Below are positions 1-6,599 of a stretch of DNA of 12,198 nucleotides, one piece after another. Location of the stretch: contig ML976693.1 in the NCBI GenBank assembly GCA_010015655.1, positions 53,423-65,620 of the forward strand, written 5' to 3'. The notes beneath the pieces are model-generated. The model had not been told where the DNA came from. It did no database searches and was given only the letters and a program-made list of their open reading frames with translations. The DNA comes from Bimuria novae-zelandiae CBS 107.79 (Eukaryota; Ascomycota; Dothideomycetes; Pleosporales; Didymosphaeriaceae). Made by a program: the position numbers and the translations under genes. Position 1 is the stretch's first letter. Each line of letters begins with the position of its first letter.

Positions 1-252
1 GTGGGCGATATTTTCAGGCTGCAGTAAGGTTAAATTTGTTTACGAGAAATAGTAATAATGTATATTAACGTTATTAAATATGTAAAGCCTCTATCGTTTC
101 TTTTAGGACAGAGGTGTTTTTCGCCACGAAGGGGGAGGTACAGTAACATTGCACATTTTATAGATAACGTTTCTGCCACTTGCTTAGCCACATAAGGGGC
201 CATGGAGCGCTAAGACTACTTTGGCAAGCGCACGTTGAAGTGGCCATGCGTT
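1..252. other. Non-coding stretch, nothing recognised
   Basis: No open frame with coding character and no recognisable RNA gene or element was seen here. The sequence is moderately AT-rich. It leads directly into the dispersed repeat that starts at 253. Confidence 0.5.
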
Positions 253-299
253 AATAACCGAAGTGCTAGAACCGGAAACCAATACCGGTCACCACTATA
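253..299. repeat. Dispersed 47-bp repeat, copy A
   Basis: This segment aligns without gaps to 4608-4654, matching at 40 of 47 positions by eye. Both copies contain CGAAGTGC, CCGGAAACC and CACTATA. Each can fold into an imperfect hairpin: here ACCGG pairs with CCGGT, and in copy B GTGC pairs with GCAC. Short diverged copies with internal dyads resemble ends of a DNA transposon or MITE, but no complete element, terminal repeat pair or target duplication could be delimited. Confidence 0.55.
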
Positions 300-300
300 C

Positions 301-530
301 TGTAGTTTAAACAAAGAGAAATGGTAAACGAAAGTGAACAAACTATCAAGATAAACAGCACGGGCTTGGTTAAAAGCGGCAACTTACCGGAGGATGCGAA
401 CTAAAGCAGACGTAGGGGCTGAATAAGGTCAAGACATTCCATAAGAAATGTATTATTAGATAAGCGCTAGTAGCCCTTTCGGCTCAGCCGCCGGGCGTTA
501 ATAAATTGTGTGTGTGTGTGTAGTTTAAAC
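301..530. repeat. 12-bp direct repeat flanking about 206 bp
   Basis: TGTAGTTTAAAC occurs at 301-312 and again at 519-530. Each copy contains the 8-bp palindrome GTTTAAAC. The enclosed 206 bp (313-518) show no coding frame. The arrangement could be a footprint of an insertion or a chance repeat; 12 bp would be unusually long for a target duplication of a common fungal element. Confidence 0.35.
507..521. repeat. TG dinucleotide microsatellite
   Basis: About seven TG units run from 507 to 521 and overlap the start of the second TGTAGTTTAAAC copy. It is a simple-sequence tract with no further meaning visible. Confidence 0.8.
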
Positions 531-781
531 CCCCTTTACAGAAATCCCGTTTTTAAGGTCCTGATTTAAGGCCCCGGATCCCGATTTGGCGCCCCTCCAC
601 GAACTTTAGGCCACCTGCAAAGAATAGCCGCTTGTTAGGTAATAATAGTAACGTTATAGTACCCTTACTGTTTCCAGTTCCTGCACATCGGTTATTCTGA
701 GCGCACGGCCACTCAGAAAGGCGCCTAATCTCCCCGCCCTTTGTGTGGCAAAAGATACCGGTGTCCCTAAGAAAACTATAG
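531..781. other. Non-coding stretch, possible transposon terminal sequence
   Basis: There is no coding frame. Positions about 530-600 carry C-rich steps (CCCC, CCCG, GGCCCC, GGCGCCCC) that loosely resemble the ends of fungal Tc1/mariner/pogo elements. Its position just upstream of the transposase tail at 782-1008 fits that idea. I found no inverted counterpart downstream, so no element is delimited. Confidence 0.25.
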
Positions 782-1008
782 GAACTTCGAGCAGCTGCTC
801 GTCAAGCTCAAAAACGACCCCAACAAGCTCAAAAAATAGCTCAAAAGGGTAATAGGTCGAGCCTTAAGGCTTCCGTTAAAGAAGCTTCAAAACAAGAGTT
901 GCTGCGCAGGCGCAGGGTGGTGGTGATGCCTTAGGTGCTGCAGCAGGCCCACCACCATCTCAATCGCGACATGGGCGAGCGATGAAGTTCCCAGCAAAAT
1001 ATAGATAG
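782..1008 (+). pseudogene. pogo/Fot-type (DDE) transposase C-terminal remnant
   Basis: Two overlapping frames together resemble the C-terminal tail of fungal pogo-like transposases. From 782 one frame is rich in Ala, Gln, Lys and Arg (AARQAQK..., then KQELLRRRR), as in the basic tails of that family. Near 900 the resemblance moves to another frame, which reads a Gly/Ala stretch, then GPPPSQSRHGRAMKFPAKYR and TAG at 1006-1008. A proline run, then an R-G-R motif, then LP..YR and stop is the usual ending of these proteins. The frame change means at least one indel. HTH and DDE domains are absent, so this is a 5'-truncated dead copy. Assignment is by resemblance only. Confidence 0.5.
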
Positions 1009-1270
1009 CTTTATATATCAATTAAGGCCTATAGAGCTCAAAACCAAAAATTGTCGCGTTAATAGCTATTGTACATGGCTTGATAGCCTCATGTTTCGTG
1101 ATAGTTTTGGTGTTCAAGGAGACCCATCACGCCAGGCGGCTTATTACGGTAACGGTAGGCCGAAAATAGAAGTCCAGTACAAACAGGCTGCGCGGCTTTG
1201 GGACTGTCACTTTTAACAGCGCCACCTGGTCCTCACCCACGTCTCCCTCATTCCCCTCTTCTCCAACATC
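1009..1270. other. Non-coding; probable transposon tail and promoter side of the next gene
   Basis: No coding frame is visible. The last 50 bases before the ATG at 1271 are pyrimidine-rich (CTCC, CCCTCTTCTCC). Such tracts are common just upstream of starts in filamentous ascomycete genes. No clear TATA box was found. Confidence 0.35.
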
Positions 1271-2448
1271 ATGCGCTCCGTCGTTCTAGTAGGTAAGCGT
1301 CACTTCAACGCGAGTAGTACTCACACCGAGCAGGATTCCAATACCAACGAGCCGGTCCTAAGCCACGCGCGTGCTCGCATGAGAGAGGAGAAGGTATTAC
1401 CAGTATCTTGCTAGTGATTCAGCTAACTCAGTAGTTTATTTCTTCAGTCCGGGATTTCCTGTCTCTGCTTGCGGTTGCGGAAGCTGAGGACCTAGACTAC
1501 GTCCGGTCAAAGCTTCTACCACATAGGGTGGACCTCCACCGCGGTACATCTACTGTGCCTGCTCGTGAGACGCTTCCCGCTACTCCGTACGAATCCTCAT
1601 CTCGCTCACACACCGCTGTAAACGCCCAGTCGCCCGCCGCTCCGCCTACTCTAGGCGGCTGGCAGTTATACCCCGCAGCTCAACCCTCATCGGAAACATC
1701 GGATAGCCGTGACCTATTTGCCATGTATACTACACTAGGAGATCAACCAGATTCCCATGAGCAGGCTGCAAGGGTTGACACGGGGATGCCAGACCGTGAA
1801 GATACGACCATGGTGCCGACGGCAAGCGGCTCTACCCCCGATAGTCCAACGTCTGAAAATGCGAGCAACACACTGGCTATAGCTGCCGACTCAAACGAGC
1901 CAACAAACACGATTAGGAATGATGTGGCGGAGACTCCTCTACCCGGGTCCTCTCAAGCGGAGGCTCACACCAAATTCTCTTCCGCGTCACCGTCCCAGGC
2001 TTCCTCGAACTGGAGCCTGAGCCCAGTACTCGATAGTATGTATGCATGGTCAGCATCGTCGCCCCCACCCACTCGTTATCTTCGCGATGTGAAGCGACTA
2101 GATTCTCTGTACGGAGGCACTTCTCCGCATGGGGTTAACAATATACCGGAGATTATTACGCTTGGTGACTCTTTTCTTCGAGTAGATGCAGTACACTTTA
2201 TAGAGTCTTTTCGCCATAGTTGGGGACAGGACGGCCTCTGGGATTGTGTTCCCCTAAGCAATCCAACTACTGGCAGCTTGGTAATGGAGAATGTGCTTAG
2301 GAGCCTTTGTTGTGCTAAGACTATTGAGCATGACTGTGCTGTGGATCCGTTTAGGCTCCGAGCGGCGAGGATTCTTCTTTACTATTATCTAGAGCAAAAA
2401 CGCATTGATCTACAGGAGGATCCAAATCTCCTAAACCTACTTTCCTAA
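1271..2448 (+). CDS. Unrecognised spliced fungal protein, low-complexity N-terminus
   Basis: The proposed start is ATG 1271, in an AACATCATG context after a pyrimidine-rich tract. Exon 1 would be 1271-1292, ending at a GTAAGC donor. The intron would be 1293-1447, with a GCTAAC branch site at 1422-1427 and a TTCTTCAG acceptor. Exon 2 would run 1448-2448 and end in TAA. This gives about 340 aa with the phase maintained. Exon 2 is open from 1435, so calling a GTG start at 1528 would lose real coding sequence. About residues 40-185 are Ser/Thr/Pro/Ala-rich and look disordered. About 185-340 look folded (DAVHFIESFRHSWGQDGLWD, later FRLRAARILLYYYLEQKR). I do not recognise the family. Alternative donors upstream of 1393 cannot be excluded. 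The same frame continues beyond the stop (next entry), so the gene may be truncated. Confidence 0.6.
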
Positions 2449-2658
2449 GGTAAGAGGATATCCAGCGTCGTCGTAGATGTAGTCCTGGAAGGCATGTATA
2501 GACGTCACGGCAAACAAGCTAGTCCACGAGTGAAGGCGCAGCGGCGACGGAGCTTGAAGGATCATAAGAGGCAGGGTAAACGATGGATGATCCTAGCCGC
2601 TTATCTTGGAATCGGGATTATAGTAACTTGCAGTAGAAGCCTCGAAACCTACATGTAA
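2449..2658 (+). pseudogene. In-frame continuation of the preceding gene with a membrane anchor
   Basis: Directly after the TAA at 2446-2448 the same frame stays open for 69 codons to TAA 2656-2658. It reads a hydrophobic/amphipathic start (VVVDVVLEGMYRRHGK), a strongly basic stretch (KAQRRRSLKDHKRQGKR), then a hydrophobic helix (WMILAAYLGIGIIVTC). That order, basic then membrane-spanning, is a sensible C-terminal anchor. It suggests the ancestral protein was about 410 aa and that TAA 2446 is a nonsense mutation. CAA to TAA would be a CpA to TpA change, as in the retrotransposon downstream. A GTAAGA follows the stop at 2450, but it lies after the TAA, so using it as a splice donor would not remove the stop. 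Confidence 0.45.
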
Positions 2659-2815
2659 GATCTAAGTCTACACTTTGTGTACATTATCTGTTGACACCTT
2701 TAGGAACAGCGCAAAGTTCAGTGACAGGATGATAATGGCTCTATTAACCTATATACTAAACGTATACCCCTAAGGCGTCTAAGCCAGTTGGTTGGCAGAT
2801 CCTTTCGTTTAATGC

Positions 2816-2971
2816 ATGATCGAGGGAGTCCCATTGTCCACTTGGCCAGCAGCAGAAACATTGGCTGCTATTGACAGATATGAACAGGAAAAGGAGAAAG
2901 AGTGCTATGAAAAGGATGAATGGCAGCCGGTGGCGCCCCCAAAAACTTTTGTGCGGCTCCTATCGATGTAG
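2816..2971 (+). CDS. Small charged ORF, 51 aa, doubtful
   Basis: ATG 2816 to TAG 2969-2971 encodes a small protein with a charged middle (DRYEQEKEKECYEKDEWQP), preceded by an in-frame TAA at 2810-2812. The composition is more protein-like than that of the other frames here. It could be an exon of an unseen spliced gene or a remnant. No family is recognised. I could not splice it in phase to the frame ending at 2658. Confidence 0.25.
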   Translation: MIEGVPLSTWPAAETLAAIDRYEQEKEKECYEKDEWQPVAPPKTFVRLLSM

Positions 2972-3000
2972 GAGGATTAGCGATGTCGCAAATGTGGACT

Positions 3001-3028
3001 GGTTTCGAGAGAAAGATGTCTCGAAACC
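3001..3028. repeat. Perfect 10-bp inverted repeat, 8-nt loop
   Basis: GGTTTCGAGA at 3001-3010 and TCTCGAAACC at 3019-3028 are exact reverse complements separated by GAAAGATG. The right arm with its flank (CTCGAAACCTAC, 3020-3031) also occurs at 2641-2652, at the end of the anchor-encoding frame. No gene explains the hairpin. Confidence 0.6.
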
Positions 3029-3111
3029 TACTTATTAGTAAGCATAGCTACAGTGGCGCCACTCCTGCGCATCATGCCTTTTCTACTGGGCACGCTCACG
3101 TGGGGATGTGA

Positions 3112-3384
3112 CTCACATGGATTAAGGTGCCTGTTTTGCACCCATGGCCACAGCGGCTGGGTTCCTCAACTAGTAAGGGGACCACTCGGGACCCAGTATC
3201 GTTATAAATAGATATGCCGCTATATCAAACACGTCCGTGCTTCTTATGAAGGCCCAAAAATGGTTAGGTTTCGCTATTATATTTTATCAGGCATTATATT
3301 GCTGTGTTTATAATATGTTGTAACGGTACGTAAATAGCGAGCTTTTCCATTAACTCCTCCCACCAGATCGCCTAAAGACTTAAG
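3112..3384. other. Intergenic; weak TATA-like motif
   Basis: No gene or element is recognisable. TATAAATA at 3203-3210 lies about 175 bp upstream of the ATG at 3385 and is the only promoter-like motif seen. It may be chance in AT-rich DNA. Confidence 0.3.
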
Positions 3385-3711
3385 ATGACTATGTCACCAA
3401 ATGCATCCCTTCAACATGATAATAGAAACCGACTAACAGATCGCCCTGCTAGACGTCAGCAAAAGCGCAGCAAAGTATTCAATGCTAGAGGCAATCTAAC
3501 TCTTTCAACAACAACCCATCTCAGCATGCTTTCGAAGCCACCTCTTCATGATATTGAAGGAACCTTGGAAATGCAGAAAATAATTTTGCAGGGGTTAGCC
3601 AGGAAAGAAAATATAGCAAAAGGCTTATCAAAATGTGAATCGCGGTTTACATCACAGGCTGACCTTTATTATTTACAGAAGGAAGCATGCATAGCACTTC
3701 AGAAAACATAG
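3385..3711 (+). CDS. Hypothetical protein, 108 aa
   Basis: This is an uninterrupted frame from ATG 3385 (AAGATGACT context; a second Met is at codon 3) to TAG. The N-terminal third is basic and polar (RPARRQQKRSKVF). The C-terminal half is likely helical (EMQKIILQGLARKENIAKGL, later DLYYLQKEACIAL). There is no signal peptide, membrane segment or recognised domain. It stands alone between non-coding stretches and is followed 17 bp downstream by a perfect 12-bp palindromic arm pair. It may be a real small gene, one exon of a larger one, or a transposon-derived fragment. Confidence 0.4.
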   Translation: MTMSPNASLQHDNRNRLTDRPARRQQKRSKVFNARGNLTLSTTTHLSMLSKPPLHDIEGTLEMQKIILQGLARKENIAKGLSKCESRFTSQADLYYLQKEACIALQKT

Positions 3712-3728
3712 GATAGAACTGGCAAGGA

Positions 3729-3754
3729 GTAACTTAATTAACTAATTAAGTTAC
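3729..3754. repeat. Perfect 12-bp inverted repeat, 2-bp spacer
   Basis: GTAACTTAATTA (3729-3740) and TAATTAAGTTAC (3743-3754) are exact reverse complements separated by AC. It lies 17 bp after the stop of the 108-aa ORF. It could be an RNA hairpin at the 3' end of that transcript or a DNA extrusion site. The AT-rich stem is not a bacterial-type terminator, and none would be expected here. Confidence 0.6.
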
Positions 3755-4024
3755 AAGTTCATGACTAAAAGATGCTGGCTAGCCCAGTTACGTGATCCTC
3801 TTTGTCCCAGAGCCGAGAATGAGGACCCTAAACATGACCAAATGAAGTGTGTCGCGGAGCAAAAGGCTAACCCTCTGCTCCAGTCGGAGTAGAATATTCT
3901 TAACCGTCACATAGTGTCTTTAGAATTTTTCGTCCTGGAGGCTGTTGAGATAAGTGATTGTGTATATGTCCTTATTGTTATCTAAGAGACGCGGAGGATG
4001 CTAGTCTATATAGCTTCACTGCAG
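3755..4024. other. Non-coding stretch, nothing recognised
   Basis: No coding frame was seen. I looked on the minus strand for the missing last membrane segments of the PAQR fragment that ends at 4046 and did not find them. Confidence 0.4.
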
Positions 4025-4050
4025 GCTGACACACATCGTATGATGTCAGC
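4025..4050. repeat. Inverted repeat at the end of the PAQR fragment
   Basis: GCTGACA (4025-4031) and TGTCAGC (4044-4050) are perfect 7-bp arms. An inner ACATC/GATGT pairing is also possible. The right arm overlaps the last codons of the minus-strand PAQR frame, so the loss of the C-terminal half of that protein occurs at this palindrome. Confidence 0.45.
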
Positions 4051-4528
4051 ACCTCAGCACCCAATAGATCTTGGTAAGCACCGCGATATTCAACAGAGGC
4101 ACCACAGAGGTGGCAGCACCAGGTAGAGCCTGGATCCAGGAGAGACGGATCAGACACAGTAATGTAGCCAAGTTAGTAAGAAGTAGGTATACCTTCCACA
4201 ATTCCTCTTGGTCTTCGAAAGAAAAGAATACGAAAGACACCGCGGAGGACCAGATAATCGCAACGATTCTGATATAGTTAAAGTATTGCCAAACCCCTGC
4301 TTGGGGATGACTTACAAACATGTGATACATTGTCGAACACCAGAAGCAGAGAGCGGAAGCCATAAGGTATAGTAGAATTATGGTGTTACGGAGTGAAGGT
4401 GGGCGATTGCTGATAAATATAGTTGTGCTGAAGCAAAACCAAATTGTACCAAGGAGATGTGACCAGATGTTGATAGTTTCGGTAGGGCAGCCAGCATTAG
4501 AGGCTACAAACTGAACTCGAGGGTACAT
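4046..4528 (-). pseudogene. PAQR/haemolysin-III family membrane protein fragment
   Basis: The 160-residue frame shows PAQR hallmarks. TETINIWSHLLG near residues 16-27 corresponds to the family's HNETxNxWSHL motif. STMYHMFVSH near 65-74 corresponds to SxxxHxxSxH and keeps a metal-ligand-type His. About five hydrophobic segments follow one another. Fungal members (Izh-like receptors) usually have seven membrane helices. The helices with the final HxxxH motif are missing, as is most of the cytosolic N-terminus; an in-frame TAA lies eight codons upstream of the ATG. The Asp expected in the DYxGI motif of the third helix reads Asn (FNYIRI), and that change would fit TpG to TpA. A partial gene or pseudogene is more likely than a functional receptor. 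An upstream exon is possible, but dispersed-repeat sequence begins within about 80 bp. Confidence 0.65.
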
Positions 4529-4607
4529 ACATACTGTACGAAGGATAATTTAATACAGGAGGACCCATTACAAGGCTAGTCCTGATTCGATAAGCGAACT
4601 GGTAGAG

Positions 4608-4654
4608 AATAAGCGAAGTGCAAGATCCGGAAACCGATAACGGTTAGCACTATA
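4608..4654. repeat. Dispersed 47-bp repeat, copy B
   Basis: This is the second copy of the repeat at 253-299, in the same orientation. Just upstream, ATAAGCGAA occurs twice (4590-4598 and 4609-4617) at a 19-bp period. The right end runs into the 10-bp palindrome CACTATAGTG. Subrepeats and terminal dyads resemble pogo/mariner-type element ends. No complete element was delimited. Confidence 0.55.
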
Positions 4655-4709
4655 GTGTTGATAGTAATAGCGATAATTAAGAAGTATGAGTTAGTGTTGC
4701 CAAGAAAAA

Positions 4710-4739
4710 GTGCGCCGCTCGCCCTGGTGCGCCGCTCGC
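4710..4739. repeat. GC-rich 13-bp direct repeat, 17-bp period
   Basis: GTGCGCCGCTCGC occurs at 4710-4722 and again at 4727-4739. This GC-rich block sits immediately before the very AT-rich 14-bp array and makes a sharp compositional boundary. Confidence 0.65.
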
Positions 4740-4753
4740 ATGTGGAATATGTT

Positions 4754-4991
4754 ATATTAATAAAAATTTGTTAAAAAAAGTTAATTAATAATTTTCTATT
4801 TATGAAAACATATTAACAAAATTATGTTCATCAAAATATGTTAACACAAATATATTAACAGAACTATGTTAATAAAAATATGTTAATAAAAACACATTAG
4901 TAAAAACATATTGATAAACGTACAGTTTAACAGAAATACATAAAACAGGAATTAAATAAAGAAATACATAGAAATAGAATACAGTAGAGTG
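4754..4991. repeat. AT-rich degenerate tandem array, strict 14-bp period
   Basis: Cut from 4754 in steps of 14, the sequence falls into about 16-17 units without any indel. The consensus is close to ATGTTAATAAAAAT. The central units (4838-4893) are the most alike, for example 4866-4879 and 4880-4893 differing at the last base. Units become more diverged toward both ends, as expected for an old minisatellite homogenised at its centre. It does not encode protein. It is flanked by GC-rich DNA on both sides. Confidence 0.7.
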
Positions 4992-5110
4992 GGTCTTCGC
5001 AAAGGATCGCTACTGCGCTTGCGACAAACGCGGCCGTATTTACGGCGGAGCGGCCATTGTGTATAGAAAAATGTAATAGTTGAATTACTACCTATAAATA
5101 AAATGTTCCA
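4992..5110. other. GC-rich block with small palindrome
   Basis: AAAGGATCGCT near 5001 matches the start of the 20-bp minisatellite unit downstream. GCCGTA/TACGGC (5033-5046, 2-nt loop) is a small perfect palindrome inside GC-rich DNA. No gene is visible. From about 5065 the sequence becomes AT-rich again. Confidence 0.4.
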
Positions 5111-5283
5111 TCGCTAAACATAAAGAATCGCTAGATTTCCTTAGGATCGCTAGAGATTTTCAAGGATCGCTAGAGATTTTCAAGGATCGCTAAAGATTTT
5201 CAAGGATCGCTAGAGATTTTCAAGGATCGCTAAAGATTTTCAAGGATCGCTAGAGATTTTCAAGGATCGCTAGAGATTTCCTC
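5111..5283. repeat. 20-bp minisatellite just upstream of the kinase-like gene
   Basis: Seven 20-bp units of GGATCGCTAGAGATTTTCAA type occupy 5144-5283. Two shorter degenerate units start with TCGCT at 5111 and 5128. Among the seven, units 3 and 5 read CTAAAG where the others read CTAGAG; the last unit has a changed end. The array stops five bases before the first ATG of the kinase-like gene, so it lies in its promoter or 5' leader. Confidence 0.85.
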
Positions 5284-5287
5284 TGAT

Positions 5288-5484
5288 ATGCATTCCGGTA
5301 AGCGACGTACCGTGTTCCCTGGGACTATACCCCCAGATGCCCACATGCACTATCCGACAATGGTGCCTCTATTAGGCCAGCCTTGGGGCGCATACAAACG
5401 GGCATGGAAAATTGGGGTAGAAAAGAAAGTCACGGTTGCATACAATGAAGACAGACCCGAAACACTGTTTACCGTGAAGACATT
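5288..5484 (+). pseudogene. Protein-kinase-like gene, 5' part (split by retrotransposon)
   Basis: This is the N-lobe of a fungal protein-kinase-like protein, in one open frame from ATG 5288. ATG 5360 (GACAATGG context) is an equally good start, close to the conserved region. Residues read GQPWGAYKRAW where a glycine-rich loop would lie, and end in LFTVKT, where the Lys (codon 5477-5479) fits the ATP-anchoring Lys of kinase strand 3. Two codons later the frame meets the retrotransposon's left target duplication. Joining 5484 to 10813 keeps phase exactly (TT+A gives Leu) and the kinase pattern continues, so both parts are one gene. Upstream exons are possible, since GTAAGC occurs at 5297. No kinase subfamily is assigned. 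Confidence 0.75.
5480..5484. repeat. Target-site duplication, left copy (ACATT)
   Basis: ACATT directly precedes the TG of the left LTR and is repeated at 10808-10812 directly after the CA of the right LTR. Five base pairs is the usual duplication length for LTR retrotransposons. Confidence 0.95.
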
Positions 5485-5708
5485 TGTCAGATTTGATAGT
5501 GTTCTGTCACTTTGAGATAATGCAATGATGAGAATTGATAGTTGTGATGATTTATTGATGATGTTCGTGTTCTGTCTGTGTCTGGAATGCAGATGTGTGC
5601 GAGGCTCCAAATAAGTGCCGCTGCAGCGCTAGCCCTATTTAGAATAGTACAAAAGAGAGAGTGCTCCAGCCTCATATCCACAACAGATAGAGGCCATATA
5701 ATCGGACA
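5485..5708 (-). repeat. 3' LTR of the copia element (left copy)
   Basis: On the + strand this copy begins TGTCAG and ends CGGACA. It matches 10584-10807 at 217 of 224 positions with no gaps. On the coding strand it contains AATAAA, a possible polyadenylation signal. It carries the unmutated state at all seven sites where the LTRs differ. Confidence 0.97.
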
Positions 5709-5717
5709 CACCCCCTC
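5709..5717 (-). other. Polypurine tract beside the 3' LTR
   Basis: On the coding strand GAGGGGGTG ends directly at the first base of the 3' LTR. This is where the polypurine primer for second-strand synthesis lies in LTR elements. It survived the mutation that affected the interior. Confidence 0.75.
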
Positions 5718-5879
5718 AGCTTGGGCTTATCCTCAAGCTGGACCTTCGCATTATTTATCTGTCTATTATTCTAACTTAAAGGTCTCTATCCTCTGCTATA
5801 GATCCTGTAGGGCAACCTCTTAATTAGTAATCTTGTCTAATATATCTTTAAGTCCTAGCTTATTCAGAAACTTGCTCTA

Positions 5880-6260
5880 TTTATTTACTAGTAGGGCCTT
5901 TGTAAGTCCATCTGCAACCATATCCTCTAAGCGTTAATAGTCTACCTTAATTTTCCTAAGTGTGACTTCTTGTCTTAGCTAGTGATTGTAGATATCTACA
6001 TGGCGGAGCTTGGTCTGCAGCTTTGCGATCTCTTTAGTAATTAGGCGAATAGTTTGTTAATTATTATAGTTAATTGTAATTAGGTGATTGCTTATAGCGA
6101 TCTGGAGCTCCTAGAGTAATCGTGAAGTGAAGATAGCCTCCTTAGCCACTTGTGAAAGCGCTAGAAGTTCGGCCTCTGTTGTTAATATAGTGACTGTATC
6201 TTGCTTGCTTGCCTTCTAGGTAATCAGGCCACTAAATAGCTTGATAATATATTCTTGTGA
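5880..6260 (-). other. RNase H region and pol C-terminus
   Basis: The frame reads KASKQDTVTI, then TTEAELLALS at about 6186-6157, then AKEAIFTSRLL. Later it reads KLRHVDIYNH and DMVADGLTKALL. These are the standard copia RNase H and C-terminal motifs in the expected order. In-frame stops occur, for example after DIYNH where Trp is usual. Pol ends at TAA 5822-5820, about 110 bp before the 3' LTR. Confidence 0.88.
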
Positions 6261-6599
6261 ACTCTTGTAATTAAGTGTATTATTTGTAAAGGATGCGTCG
6301 CTTGCTACTTCTAGAGTATCTACACCCCCAAGCTGAAGACCTAGTGATTTGGTATTAGCAAAATAGAGGAGAACTTGGTTAGTAGCCGCTTAATGCTCTT
6401 CGCTTAGGTTAGATAAGAATTATGATAATCTAGAGCTTGCAAAGGCGATATCTAGTCGAGTTATAACTATAGCATAGAGAATTAATCTGACTTTGCGCTA
6501 GTATTAATTGATCTTACCCTTACTAGCTAGTCCTGTTCTTAGGAGTAATTTAATTAAACCTATCGGGGTATTATGGCGAATCTTATGGTGATTAATAAG

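Noticed and set aside
788..801. 14-bp perfect palindrome CGAGCAGCTGCTCG
   Set aside because: It lies inside the Ala/Gln/Arg-rich transposase tail, where GCAGCTGCT-type codons readily form palindromes.
2076..2261. 61-aa minus-strand ORF
   Set aside because: Antisense to the coding exon of the gene at 1271-2448; no start context or motif.
2920..3111. 63-aa plus-strand ORF
   Set aside because: Overlaps the 51-aa ORF in another frame and spans the hairpin at 3001-3028; composition gives no support.
4071..4277. 68-aa plus-strand ORF
   Set aside because: Antisense to the PAQR-like frame, which has family motifs.
4754..4991. Yeast-type replication origin or centromere in the AT-rich array
   Set aside because: No exact ARS consensus was found inside it, and budding-yeast origin rules do not apply to filamentous ascomycetes.
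5111..5283. CRISPR array
   Set aside because: The 20-bp units are directly adjacent with no unique spacers, so it is a minisatellite.
5350..5823. Open frames on both strands across the left LTR (5350-5610 minus, 5487-5711 minus, 5578-5823 plus)
   Set aside because: They overlap LTR or host-gene sequence in other frames and show no family motifs. The LTR and split kinase gene explain the region.
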